A DNA stretch of 64,000 nt from Candidatus Enterococcus ferrettii (lineage in GTDB: Bacteria > Bacillota > Bacilli > Lactobacillales > Enterococcaceae), in the NCBI RefSeq assembly GCF_017377655.1, contig NZ_JAFREL010000008.1, positions 1 to 64,000 of the forward strand, written 5' to 3'. Under the pieces are notes generated by a model that ran no database searches, had not been told where the DNA came from, and saw only the letters and a list, made by a program, of their open reading frames with translations. Below, in pieces: positions 54,324 through 64,000 of this stretch (the stretch's first letter is position 1; every line of letters starts with the position of its first letter). The translations under genes were made by a program, and so were the position numbers.

Positions 54324-55250
54324 ATGATCATCCAATCTGAAAAAATTAGTTTGAAGCATTTGTTGACAATCGAAGCTTTATCCGATCAGGAAGTTATGGG
54401 ACTAATTAAACGAGGGCAACAGTTCAAAAACGGTGCACAGTGGTCACCTGAGAAATCACAGTATTTTGCGGCCAACCTGTTTTTTGAGAACAGCACTCGG
54501 ACCCATAAGAGTTTTGAAGTTGCTGAGAAGAAAATGGGCTTGGATGTCATTGATTTTGACTCACGAACCAGCTCTGTGCAAAAAGGAGAAACCTTATATG
54601 ATACCGTGTTGACTATGTCAGCGATCGGTGTAGATGTGTGTGTCATTCGACATGGTGATGAAAATTATTATGACGAGTTGATCCAAAGCCGAACGGTTCA
54701 CTGTTCAATCATTAATGGTGGGGACGGCAGCGGCCAGCACCCAACGCAATGTTTACTGGACTTGATGACAATCTATGAAGAATTTGGGCATTTTGAAGGG
54801 TTGAAGGTAGCGATTGTAGGCGACATCACTCACTCGAGGGTAGCTAAGTCCAACATGCAAATGCTGAATCGATTGAGAGCGGAGGTTTATTTCTCAGGAC
54901 CAGAGCAATGGTACGATTCTAGCTATGATGTGTATGGAGAATACCGACCACTGGACGAGTTAGTGGAAGTGGTAGACGTAGTTATGCTTTTACGGGTGCA
55001 ACACGAACGCCATGATGGCAACGAAAGCTTCTCCAAAGAAGGCTACCATCAAGACTACGGTTTGACGATTGAAAGAGCAAAACGTATGAAGGATAAAGCA
55101 ATCATCATGCATCCGGCTCCAGTTAATCGTGATGTAGAAATCGCTGATTCATTGGTTGAAAGTTATCAATCACGGATTGTTGAACAAATGAGCAATGGTG
55201 TATTTGTTCGCATGGCGATCTTAGAAGCAATATTGAATGGTGTGTCTTAA
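54324..55250 (+). CDS. pyrB: Aspartate carbamoyltransferase catalytic subunit
   Basis: 308 residues. Carbamoyl-phosphate motif [34 protein letters not shown] and [12 protein letters not shown]. It makes carbamoyl aspartate. No pyrI regulatory gene, as usual in Gram-positive bacteria. AGGAGG precedes the ATG. Confidence 0.97.
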   Translation: MIIQSEKISLKHLLTIEALSDQEVMGLIKRGQQFKNGAQWSPEKSQYFAANLFFENSTRTHKSFEVAEKKMGLDVIDFDSRTSSVQKGETLYDTVLTMSAIGVDVCVIRHGDENYYDELIQSRTVHCSIINGGDGSGQHPTQCLLDLMTIYEEFGHFEGLKVAIVGDITHSRVAKSNMQMLNRLRAEVYFSGPEQWYDSSYDVYGEYRPLDELVEVVDVVMLLRVQHERHDGNESFSKEGYHQDYGLTIERAKRMKDKAIIMHPAPVNRDVEIADSLVESYQSRIVEQMSNGVFVRMAILEAILNGVS

Positions 55251-55414
55251 TCAGTTTGAAGAATATGCTTATATTATATTGAATCCAAGTTGGATGCAGA
55301 GCAACTTTTCCTAGTGTTATACGAACAGTGTAACTGGATGGTGTATGGCGTAAAAATCGAATTAATTTTTCGATGAAAAGTTAATTCATTAAAATGAACA
55401 AGGAGAGATGGATT

Positions 55415-56695
55415 ATGAAGGTACTAATTAAAAACGGTAAAATTGCTGGAAAAGGCAATCAATTAATAGATGCAGATGTTTGGTTAGAAGACGGAATTAT
55501 CGCGGGAATCGGCAAATCTTTTGCTGATTTGGACTTTGATGAAGTTTACGATGCAAAGGGGCAATTAGTAACGCCTGGTTTAGTGGATGTCCATGTGCAT
55601 TTAAGAGAGCCTGGTTTTACTTATAAAGAAACCATCAAAACAGGAAGTCAAGCAGCAGCCCGTGGTGGATTTACAACCGTTTGTGCAATGCCTAACCTTG
55701 ATCCTACTCCTGATACAGTTGAGAAATTTGAGCAAGTCCTTGATATCATTGAACGTGATGCAGTAGTCAAAGTATTGCAGTATGCACCGATCACAGAAGA
55801 GCTGCGCAGTGAAGTATTAACTGACCAAGCAGGACTGAAAGCAGCTGGCGCATTTGCCTTTACTAACGATGGAGTGGGCGTGCAAACAGCCGGAACTATG
55901 TATTTAGCAATGCAAGAGGCTGCGAAGCAAGGGATGGCTTTAGTTGCTCATACAGAAGATGATTCATTACTATTCGGCGGTGTTATGCACAAAGGCGAGA
56001 TCAGTGAAAAGCTTGATCTGCCAGGAATCATGAGTGCGACTGAATCTTCTCAAATCGCTCGCGACGTAATTCTAGCCGAAGAAACTGGTGCACACTATCA
56101 TGTCTGCCACGTATCAACAAAAGAAAGTGTAAGAATAATCCGTGATGCAAAGAGAGCAGGCGTTCATGTAACCGCAGAGGTATCACCTCATCACTTGATC
56201 TTGATGGATGAAGATATTCCAGAAGATAACGGTTTTTGGAAAATGAACCCGCCTTTACGAGGTAAAGAAGATCGTGATGCACTAATCGAAGGATTAATGG
56301 ATGGAACTATTGATTGTATCGCTACCGACCATGCCCCTCATGGGTTAGAAGAAAAAAATCAAACGTTCTTAAAATCGCCATTTGGTATTGTTGGCAGCGA
56401 AACAGCTTTCCAATTGATCTATACACACTTTGTAGAAACGGGCCGCTTTACTTTAGAACAAGTGATTGACTGGATGGCAGTGAAGCCTGCAGCAATTTTT
56501 GGCTTAAACGCTGGCACACTGAATATCGGCGCACCTGCCGATGTGGCGGTATTTGATCTATACACAGAAGAAAAAATTGATGATCAGCAATTTGCTTCAA
56601 TGGGGGTAAATACACCATTCGTAGGCTGGCCTGTTAAAGGCAACACGATGTTCACCTTTGTGGATGGTAAACTGGTGTATAACAAGGAGGACTAA
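55415..56695 (+). CDS. pyrC: Dihydroorotase
   Basis: 426 residues from the ATG at 55415 after AAGGAGAG. Metal-binding [36 protein letters not shown] and ATDHAPHG. Cyclises carbamoyl aspartate. The 164-base gap from pyrB contains an AT-rich imperfect hairpin (55359-55387) without a T tail. Confidence 0.97.
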   Translation: MKVLIKNGKIAGKGNQLIDADVWLEDGIIAGIGKSFADLDFDEVYDAKGQLVTPGLVDVHVHLREPGFTYKETIKTGSQAAARGGFTTVCAMPNLDPTPDTVEKFEQVLDIIERDAVVKVLQYAPITEELRSEVLTDQAGLKAAGAFAFTNDGVGVQTAGTMYLAMQEAAKQGMALVAHTEDDSLLFGGVMHKGEISEKLDLPGIMSATESSQIARDVILAEETGAHYHVCHVSTKESVRIIRDAKRAGVHVTAEVSPHHLILMDEDIPEDNGFWKMNPPLRGKEDRDALIEGLMDGTIDCIATDHAPHGLEEKNQTFLKSPFGIVGSETAFQLIYTHFVETGRFTLEQVIDWMAVKPAAIFGLNAGTLNIGAPADVAVFDLYTEEKIDDQQFASMGVNTPFVGWPVKGNTMFTFVDGKLVYNKED

Positions 56696-56699
56696 TAAG

Positions 56700-57779
56700 T
56701 TGAAGAGACTGCTAATTTTAGAAGATGGTACGGTATTTGAAGGAGAAGCTTTCGGTGCTGAAGCCAACGTGTTTGGCGAGATTGTGTTTACAACCAGTAT
56801 GACTGGTTATCAAGAAACCATTACAGACCAAAGTTTTAACGGACAAATCATTACCTTTACTTATCCAATGGTTGGGAATTACGGGATTAACCGTGATGAC
56901 TATGAATCAATTGCTCCAACTTGTAAAGGGGTTGTTGTTAAGGAACATGCGCGTCGTGCAAGCAACTGGCGCAACCAAATGACCTTAGATGAATTTTTAA
57001 AGCGCAAGGGAATTCCTGGGATCGCAGGAATTGATACTCGTGCATTAACGAAAAAATTACGCAATCACGGGACTATGAAAGCCAGCATTGTTGATTCTGG
57101 AGATCAATTCCATCATGCCTTTGATCAATTGAAAGCAACTGTTTTACCAACCAATCAAGTCCATCAGGTTTCAACTGTTACTCCTTATCCAAGCCCTGGC
57201 GTTGGCCGTAATGTTGTCGTCATCGATTTTGGTTTAAAGCATAGCATTTTGAGAGAATTATCTCGTCGGGAATGTAATTTGACGGTTATGCCTTACAATA
57301 CCGATGCAAAAACGATTTTGGATTTGGCTCCTGACGGTGTGATGTTGACGAACGGACCAGGAGATCCTAAAGATGTGCCAGAAGCGATTGAAATGATTCA
57401 AAAAATTCAAGGAAAAGTGCCGATTTTTGGAATTTGCTTGGGTCATCAATTATTCTCACTGGCAAATGATGCTGACACGTATAAAATGAAATTTGGCCAC
57501 CGGGGATTAAATCATCCGGTACGAGAAATCGCAACCGGACGGATTGATTTTACTTCACAAAATCACGGTTTTGCGGTGGATGAAGCAACAATTGACTCTA
57601 CAAAATTAATGGTAACGCATGTGGAAGTAAATGACGGAACGATTGAAGGGGTAAGACATCGTCACTACCCAGCCTTCAGTGTGCAATTTCATCCAGATGC
57701 TGCGCCAGGACCACATGATGCACTACATTTATTCGATGAATTTATGGAAATGATGGACGCATGGAAGGAGCAAGCATAA
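56700..57779 (+). CDS. carA: Carbamoyl-phosphate synthase small (glutaminase) subunit
   Basis: 359 residues from a TTG at 56700 nine bases after AAGGAGG and just behind the pyrC stop; the longer in-frame ORF overlaps pyrC. Class I glutamine amidotransferase with nucleophile Cys246 in [10 protein letters not shown] and the His/Glu pair in [13 protein letters not shown]. In this operon it serves pyrimidine synthesis (often called pyrAA). Confidence 0.96.
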   Translation: MKRLLILEDGTVFEGEAFGAEANVFGEIVFTTSMTGYQETITDQSFNGQIITFTYPMVGNYGINRDDYESIAPTCKGVVVKEHARRASNWRNQMTLDEFLKRKGIPGIAGIDTRALTKKLRNHGTMKASIVDSGDQFHHAFDQLKATVLPTNQVHQVSTVTPYPSPGVGRNVVVIDFGLKHSILRELSRRECNLTVMPYNTDAKTILDLAPDGVMLTNGPGDPKDVPEAIEMIQKIQGKVPIFGICLGHQLFSLANDADTYKMKFGHRGLNHPVREIATGRIDFTSQNHGFAVDEATIDSTKLMVTHVEVNDGTIEGVRHRHYPAFSVQFHPDAAPGPHDALHLFDEFMEMMDAWKEQA

Positions 57780-60700
57780 ATGCCAAAACGCACAGATATT
57801 AAAAAAATCATGGTCATCGGTTCTGGACCGATTGTCATTGGACAAGCAGCCGAATTTGACTATGCTGGTACGCAAGCTTGCTTAGCTTTAAAAGAAGAAG
57901 GTTATGAAGTTGTTTTAGTGAATTCTAATCCGGCAACTATCATGACTGATAAGGAAGTTGCAGATTCAGTTTATATTGAACCAATTACGTTAGAATTCGT
58001 TTCCCGCATCCTGCGTAAGGAGTTACCAGATGCAATCCTGCCAACTCTCGGTGGGCAAACGGGATTAAATATGGCAATGGAACTGGCTGCTTCTGGCATC
58101 CTAGATGAATTAAACATCGAATTGTTAGGTACGAAACTTTCGGCGATCGATCAAGCGGAAGACCGTGACTTATTTAAACAGTTGATGGAGGAATTATCCC
58201 AGCCAATTCCTGAATCGGAAATTGTAAATACGGTTGAAGGAGCAGTTGCTTTTGCTAATACAATCGGTTATCCAATTATCGTACGTCCAGCTTTCACACT
58301 AGGTGGAACCGGTGGGGGTATGTGTGACAACGAAGAAGAATTGCGAGTGATTGCTGAAAATGGCTTGAAGCTGTCACCAGCTACTCAATGTTTGATTGAA
58401 AAATCAATCGCTGGCTACAAAGAGATTGAGTATGAAGTAATGCGTGACTCAGCTGACAATGCGATTGTAGTATGTAATATGGAAAACTTTGACCCAGTAG
58501 GCGTTCATACTGGTGATTCAATTGTTTTTGCCCCGAGTCAAACCATGTCTGATTATGAATATCAAATGCTGCGGGATGCCTCCTTATCAATCATCCGCGC
58601 CTTGAAAATAGAAGGCGGTTGTAACGTTCAGCTGGCATTAGACCCTCACAGCTTTAATTATTATGTAATCGAAGTGAATCCGCGAGTGTCTCGTTCATCT
58701 GCCTTAGCAAGTAAAGCAACTGGTTATCCGATTGCTAAACTCGCAGCAAAAATCGCGGTTGGCTTAACCTTGGATGAAATGAAGAATCCAGTAACTGGAA
58801 CAACCTACGCTGAATTTGAACCAGCCCTAGATTACGTGGTTGCGAAAATTCCCCGCTGGCCTTTTGATAAATTTGAATCTGGTGAAAGAGTACTAGGAAC
58901 GCAAATGAAGGCAACTGGTGAAGTTATGGCAATCGGCCGTAACATCGAGGAATCCCTACTGAAGGCTGTTCGTTCGTTGGAAATTGGTACTTATCATGTA
59001 GAAATCGATGAATTTAGTGAAGCAACTGATGAGCTTTTAACTGAAAAAATAGTCAAAGCTCAAGATGATCGCTTATTCTATTTAGCCGAGGCACTGCGTC
59101 GGGGATACACTATTGAAGAGCTCAGTGAACTGACTAAAATTGATTTATTCTTCCTAGATAAATTATTACACATCGTTGAGTTAGAAAATGAACTGGCTCA
59201 GCATGTAAATGATGCTGATGTATTGAAAAAAGCCAAGCAAAATGGTTTTGCTGACAAGAAAATTGCTAGCTTGTGGTCAATGACTGAAAAAGAAATCAGC
59301 GACTTTAGACATGAAGCGAAAATTTTACCTGTTTACAAAATGGTAGATACTTGTGCAGCTGAGTTTGAGTCACAAACGCCATATTTCTACAGCACCTATG
59401 AATTTGAAAATGAAAGCATTCGTTCAGATAAAGAATCAGTGTTGGTATTAGGTTCTGGTCCAATCCGAATCGGTCAAGGGGTTGAATTCGATTACGCAAC
59501 TGTTCATTCAGTAAAAGCGATCCAATCAGCTGGCTATGAAGCAATTATTATGAATAGTAATCCTGAAACGGTATCGACAGACTTCTCAGTCTCTGATAAG
59601 CTTTACTTTGAACCTTTAACCTTAGAGGATGTTATGAACGTAATTGAACTAGAGCAGCCAATTGGTGTTATTGTGCAATTTGGTGGTCAAACTGCAATTA
59701 ACTTGGCAGAACCTTTAGTGAAAAACGGTGTCAAAATTCTAGGAACTAGTATTGAGGATTTGGACCGGGCGGAAGATCGTGACCAATTTGAACAGGTTCT
59801 TAAGAAACTAGGTATTCCTCAGCCGGTAGGTGATACAGCTACCAGCAGTGAAGAAGCCGTGGTTATTGCTGATCGAATTGGTTATCCAGTATTGGTACGT
59901 CCAAGTTATGTACTTGGTGGACGGGCAATGGAAATCGTCGAAAACCAGGCGGACTTGGAAGACTACATGGCAAATGCGGTAAAAGCCTCTCCAGAACATC
60001 CAGTGCTAGTCGATCGTTACATGGTGGGTAAAGAGTGTGAAGTAGATGCCATTTGTGACGGTAAAATAGTTCTGATTCCAGGAATTATGGAGCATATCGA
60101 GCGAGCTGGAGTTCATTCGGGTGACTCAATGGCAGTTTATCCGCCGCAAACCTTCTCACCTGAGATCATTGCAACGATTGAAGACTACACGCGCAAACTA
60201 GCTTTAGGTATGAATTGCATCGGCATGATGAACATTCAGTTCGTTATTCATGAGGAACAGGTTTATGTAATTGAAGTGAATCCGCGGGCTAGCCGGACGG
60301 TACCGTTCCTAAGTAAGATTACTAATATTCCAATGGCGCAAATTGCTACTAAAGCAATTTTAGGAAACAGCTTGGAAGAATTAGGCTACAAAGATGGGTT
60401 GTATCCTGAAAGCAAACTGGTTCACGTAAAGGCTCCAGTCTTCAGCTTTACTAAACTGCAGAAGGTTGATACCTACTTAGGGCCTGAAATGAAATCAACC
60501 GGTGAAGTTATGGGTTCAGACCGCAGTCTGGAAAAGGCTTTGTACAAAGCCTTTGAAGCAGCGGGATTGCATCTACCAGATTATGGTGCTGTCCTATTCA
60601 CTGTTGCGGATGAAAATAAAGAAGAATCTCTAGACTTGGCGAAACGCTTTACTGATGTGGGCTATAGTTTGATTGCTACTGCGGGCACTGCCAATTATTT

Positions 60701-60962
60701 TGAAGAAAATGGTTTAACTGCTAAAACAATTGCCAAGATTTCTGAGTCATCAGAAGACAACGTAGTGGAAATGATCCGCCGCGGCGAAGCCCAGGTAGTT
60801 ATTAACACCATGGATAAAAATCGCCAGAATTCTTCGGAGGACGGCTTCATTATCCGTCGCGAGGCAGTTGAACACGGAGTGCCATTATTCACTTCGCTAG
60901 ATACGGCAAATGCTATCTTGCGGGTAATGGAATCTCGAGCATTCTCCATTCACGAAATTTAA
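57780..60962 (+). CDS. carB: Carbamoyl-phosphate synthase large subunit
   Basis: 1060 residues, the normal length. Two homologous ATP-grasp halves, each beginning with [19 protein letters not shown] or [19 protein letters not shown], each with [12 protein letters not shown] or [12 protein letters not shown]; the C-terminal allosteric domain ([10 protein letters not shown] onward) binds effectors. Starts at the base after the carA stop. Confidence 0.98.
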   Translation: MPKRTDIKKIMVIGSGPIVIGQAAEFDYAGTQACLALKEEGYEVVLVNSNPATIMTDKEVADSVYIEPITLEFVSRILRKELPDAILPTLGGQTGLNMAMELAASGILDELNIELLGTKLSAIDQAEDRDLFKQLMEELSQPIPESEIVNTVEGAVAFANTIGYPIIVRPAFTLGGTGGGMCDNEEELRVIAENGLKLSPATQCLIEKSIAGYKEIEYEVMRDSADNAIVVCNMENFDPVGVHTGDSIVFAPSQTMSDYEYQMLRDASLSIIRALKIEGGCNVQLALDPHSFNYYVIEVNPRVSRSSALASKATGYPIAKLAAKIAVGLTLDEMKNPVTGTTYAEFEPALDYVVAKIPRWPFDKFESGERVLGTQMKATGEVMAIGRNIEESLLKAVRSLEIGTYHVEIDEFSEATDELLTEKIVKAQDDRLFYLAEALRRGYTIEELSELTKIDLFFLDKLLHIVELENELAQHVNDADVLKKAKQNGFADKKIASLWSMTEKEISDFRHEAKILPVYKMVDTCAAEFESQTPYFYSTYEFENESIRSDKESVLVLGSGPIRIGQGVEFDYATVHSVKAIQSAGYEAIIMNSNPETVSTDFSVSDKLYFEPLTLEDVMNVIELEQPIGVIVQFGGQTAINLAEPLVKNGVKILGTSIEDLDRAEDRDQFEQVLKKLGIPQPVGDTATSSEEAVVIADRIGYPVLVRPSYVLGGRAMEIVENQADLEDYMANAVKASPEHPVLVDRYMVGKECEVDAICDGKIVLIPGIMEHIERAGVHSGDSMAVYPPQTFSPEIIATIEDYTRKLALGMNCIGMMNIQFVIHEEQVYVIEVNPRASRTVPFLSKITNIPMAQIATKAILGNSLEELGYKDGLYPESKLVHVKAPVFSFTKLQKVDTYLGPEMKSTGEVMGSDRSLEKALYKAFEAAGLHLPDYGAVLFTVADENKEESLDLAKRFTDVGYSLIATAGTANYFEENGLTAKTIAKISESSEDNVVEMIRRGEAQVVINTMDKNRQNSSEDGFIIRREAVEHGVPLFTSLDTANAILRVMESRAFSIHEI

Positions 60963-61006
60963 GACAGACGCTTTTGTCTGCTAGTAAAAAATCTATACTC
61001 GATTTC

Positions 61007-61044
61007 AGGCTTCGCAAGCTGAGTGTGTTTGCGAAGCCTTTCTT
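61007..61044 (+). terminator. Internal hairpin between carB and pyrK
   Basis: Perfect 11-bp stem (61007-61017 with 61029-61039) followed by TTTCTT, preceded by a small stem at 60964-60980. It lies inside the operon, so it may act as a partial terminator or an mRNA-processing/stability element. Confidence 0.55.
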
Positions 61045-61058
61045 AAAGGGAGGCCATT

Positions 61059-62751
<1,693 letters not shown>

Positions 62752-62752
<1 letters not shown>

Positions 62753-63468
62753 TGGAAAAACGACCAATTATTGCACTTGATTTCTCTTCAAAAGAAGCAA
62801 TCAAGACATTTTTAACGCAGTTTCCTGCGGAAAAAAAATTATTTGTCAAAATCGGCATGGAGCTTTTTTACCAAGAAGGACCTAGTATTGTTCGTGAGCT
62901 GACGACTGACGGGCATGACGTTTTCCTTGACCTGAAGCTGCACGATATTCCAAATACAGTCAAAAAAGCGATGAAAGGCTTAGCAAAACTTGGTATTCAT
63001 ATGACCAACGTTCATGCTGCTGGTGGAATAGAAATGATGAAGGCTGCTAAAGAAGGTTTAACTGAAGGTACAGCTCCTGGAAATGCAGTTCCAGATCTAA
63101 TTGCGGTGACCCAGTTAACCTCGACCAGCGAAGAGCAAATGCACCGAGATCAATTGATTCAAGTACCGTTAAACGAAAGTGTTGTGCACTATGCTAAGTG
63201 TGCCAAAGAAGCCGGCTTAGACGGTGTGGTATGCTCCGCTTTGGAGGTAGAAATGATCCACGCTGCGACCAGCGATGATTTTATTTGTTTAACACCGGGG
63301 ATTCGCCCTAAAGGTGCTAGGATTGGTGACCAAAAACGGGTAATGGATCCGCAGCAAGCACGGGAAATTGGGTCAAATTATATTGTAGTGGGACGCCCGA
63401 TAACTCAATCAGAAACACCCTATCAAAGCTATCTTCAAATCAAAAAAGAATGGAACGGTGAAGAATGA
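62752..63468 (+). CDS. pyrF: Orotidine-5'-phosphate decarboxylase
   Basis: 238 residues from a GTG overlapping the pyrD stop. Catalytic Lys/Asp array in [13 protein letters not shown]; phosphate loop [14 protein letters not shown]. Produces UMP. Stop overlaps the pyrE start (ATGA). Confidence 0.97.
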
Positions 63469-64000
63469 GAACAGTTGCAGAAAACATCGCTAAAGATCTA
63501 TTGAAAATTGAAGCAGTCTTTTTAAGTCCAGATGAGCCTTTTACTTGGGCTAGCGGAATCAAATCACCTATCTACTGTGATAATCGCATCACCATGAGTT
63601 ACCCTGAGGTTCGTCGGGAAATTGCTAAAGGATTGGCTGAAGAAATCAAGGCCAGCTATCCAGATGTAGAAGTAATTGCAGGGACAGCTACTGCTGGTAT
63701 TCCTCATGCTGCTTGGGTAGCTGAATTATTAGACCTGCCAATGGTTTATATTCGCAGCAAAGCTAAAGATCATGGCAAAGGCAACCAAATCGAAGGTCGT
63801 ATTACTGAAGGTCAAAAGATGGTAGTTATTGAAGATCTAATTTCAACTGGGGGCAGTGTGCTGGAAGCAGCTGAAGCAGCTAAACGAGAAGGTGCTGATG
63901 TTTTGGGTGTTGCAGCTATCTTTACCTACGAATTAGACAAAGGTGTTGAAAAATTCAAGGCCGCAGAAATGCCATTACTGACTTTGACTAACTATTCAAC
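63465..64000 (+). CDS. pyrE: Orotate phosphoribosyltransferase (3' truncated by window)
   Basis: The frame opens [13 protein letters not shown] and contains the flexible catalytic loop [17 protein letters not shown] and the PRPP motif [12 protein letters not shown]. About 178 codons are present and the frame is still open at the window end. Converts orotate and PRPP to OMP. Confidence 0.96.
   Translation, partial: MRTVAENIAKDLLKIEAVFLSPDEPFTWASGIKSPIYCDNRITMSYPEVRREIAKGLAEEIKASYPDVEVIAGTATAGIPHAAWVAELLDLPMVYIRSKAKDHGKGNQIEGRITEGQKMVVIEDLISTGGSVLEAAEAAKREGADVLGVAAIFTYELDKGVEKFKAAEMPLLTLTNYS

Noticed and set aside
55359..55387. Second attenuator between pyrB and pyrC
   Set aside because: The hairpin is AT-only with a mismatch and has no T tail, and no PyrR loop sequence is seen nearby.

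Overview
The window reads as a chromosomal segment of a low-GC Gram-positive bacterium, most likely an Enterococcus or close relative. The basis is LPxTG/sortase surface proteins, strong AGGAGG ribosome binding sites with frequent TTG and GTG starts, a PyrR-attenuated pyr operon, argCJBD, many PTS operons, a Fic protein whose length and inhibitory motif match E. faecalis Fic, and CcpA- and ArgR-like operators. The genus is an inference; no rRNA or tRNA gene is visible to fix it.

Layout. (1) 1-9961 is a cell-surface locus: the tail of a Ser-Asp-repeat LPxTG protein, a class A sortase, two related winged-helix regulators with degenerate receiver-like N-termini, an SdgA/SdgB/TagE-type glycosyltransferase, a 1083-residue Mur ligase/(S11-like)/CapA fusion, a hexapeptide-repeat O-acetyltransferase and a secreted HExxH metalloprotease. 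Together they look like a dedicated system for building, modifying and anchoring an SD-repeat adhesin or an attached polymer. (2) 10402-13634 is a low-GC array of small orphan proteins (ankyrin repeats, a DUF2716-like protein, two unrecognised ones) ending in a decayed second DUF2716 copy; it resembles an immunity-gene array. (3) 14134-18982 is a PTS operon with a TIM-barrel isomerase, an Rpe homologue and an RpiB homologue, plus a DeoR regulator; D-allose or D-allulose is a plausible substrate. (4) 19165-23792 holds a GNAT, a YfcC-type carrier, a PatB/MalY C-S lyase and RidA, divergent from a LysR regulator. (5) 23957-36399 is a 12-gene galactitol-family PTS operon with two aldolases, an M29/NicX-like protein, a class V PLP enzyme, alanine dehydrogenase, two oxidoreductases and glycerate kinase; its substrate is unknown. 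(6) 36645-40157 holds a small membrane protein and a LysR regulator divergent from a Gfo/Idh/MocA dehydrogenase and a type I 3-dehydroquinase. (7) 40441-44592 is argCJBD. (8) 44784-50034 is accessory DNA: Fic, a methyltransferase and an ABC-three-component (ABC-3C) defence-like operon whose ATPase gene is split by a -1 frameshift at an A7 run and whose middle component appears to start at ATT. (9) 50211-64000 returns to conserved chromosome: a CBS protein with a HEPN-like motif, lspA, an rluD-family gene, then pyrR-pyrP-pyrB-pyrC-carA-carB-pyrK-pyrD-pyrF-pyrE, with pyrE cut by the window end.

How the genes work together. The pyr genes cover the whole route from bicarbonate, glutamine and aspartate to UMP, controlled by a PyrR-binding leader in front of pyrR. 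The arg genes take N-acetylglutamyl-phosphate to N-acetylornithine and recycle the acetyl group, behind a consensus promoter flanked by ARG-box-like sites. PatB and RidA form a logical pair, because the lyase releases 2-aminoacrylate and RidA hydrolyses it. The most unusual material is the surface locus (1), the substrate-orphan operon (5) and the frame-interrupted ABC-3C system (8).
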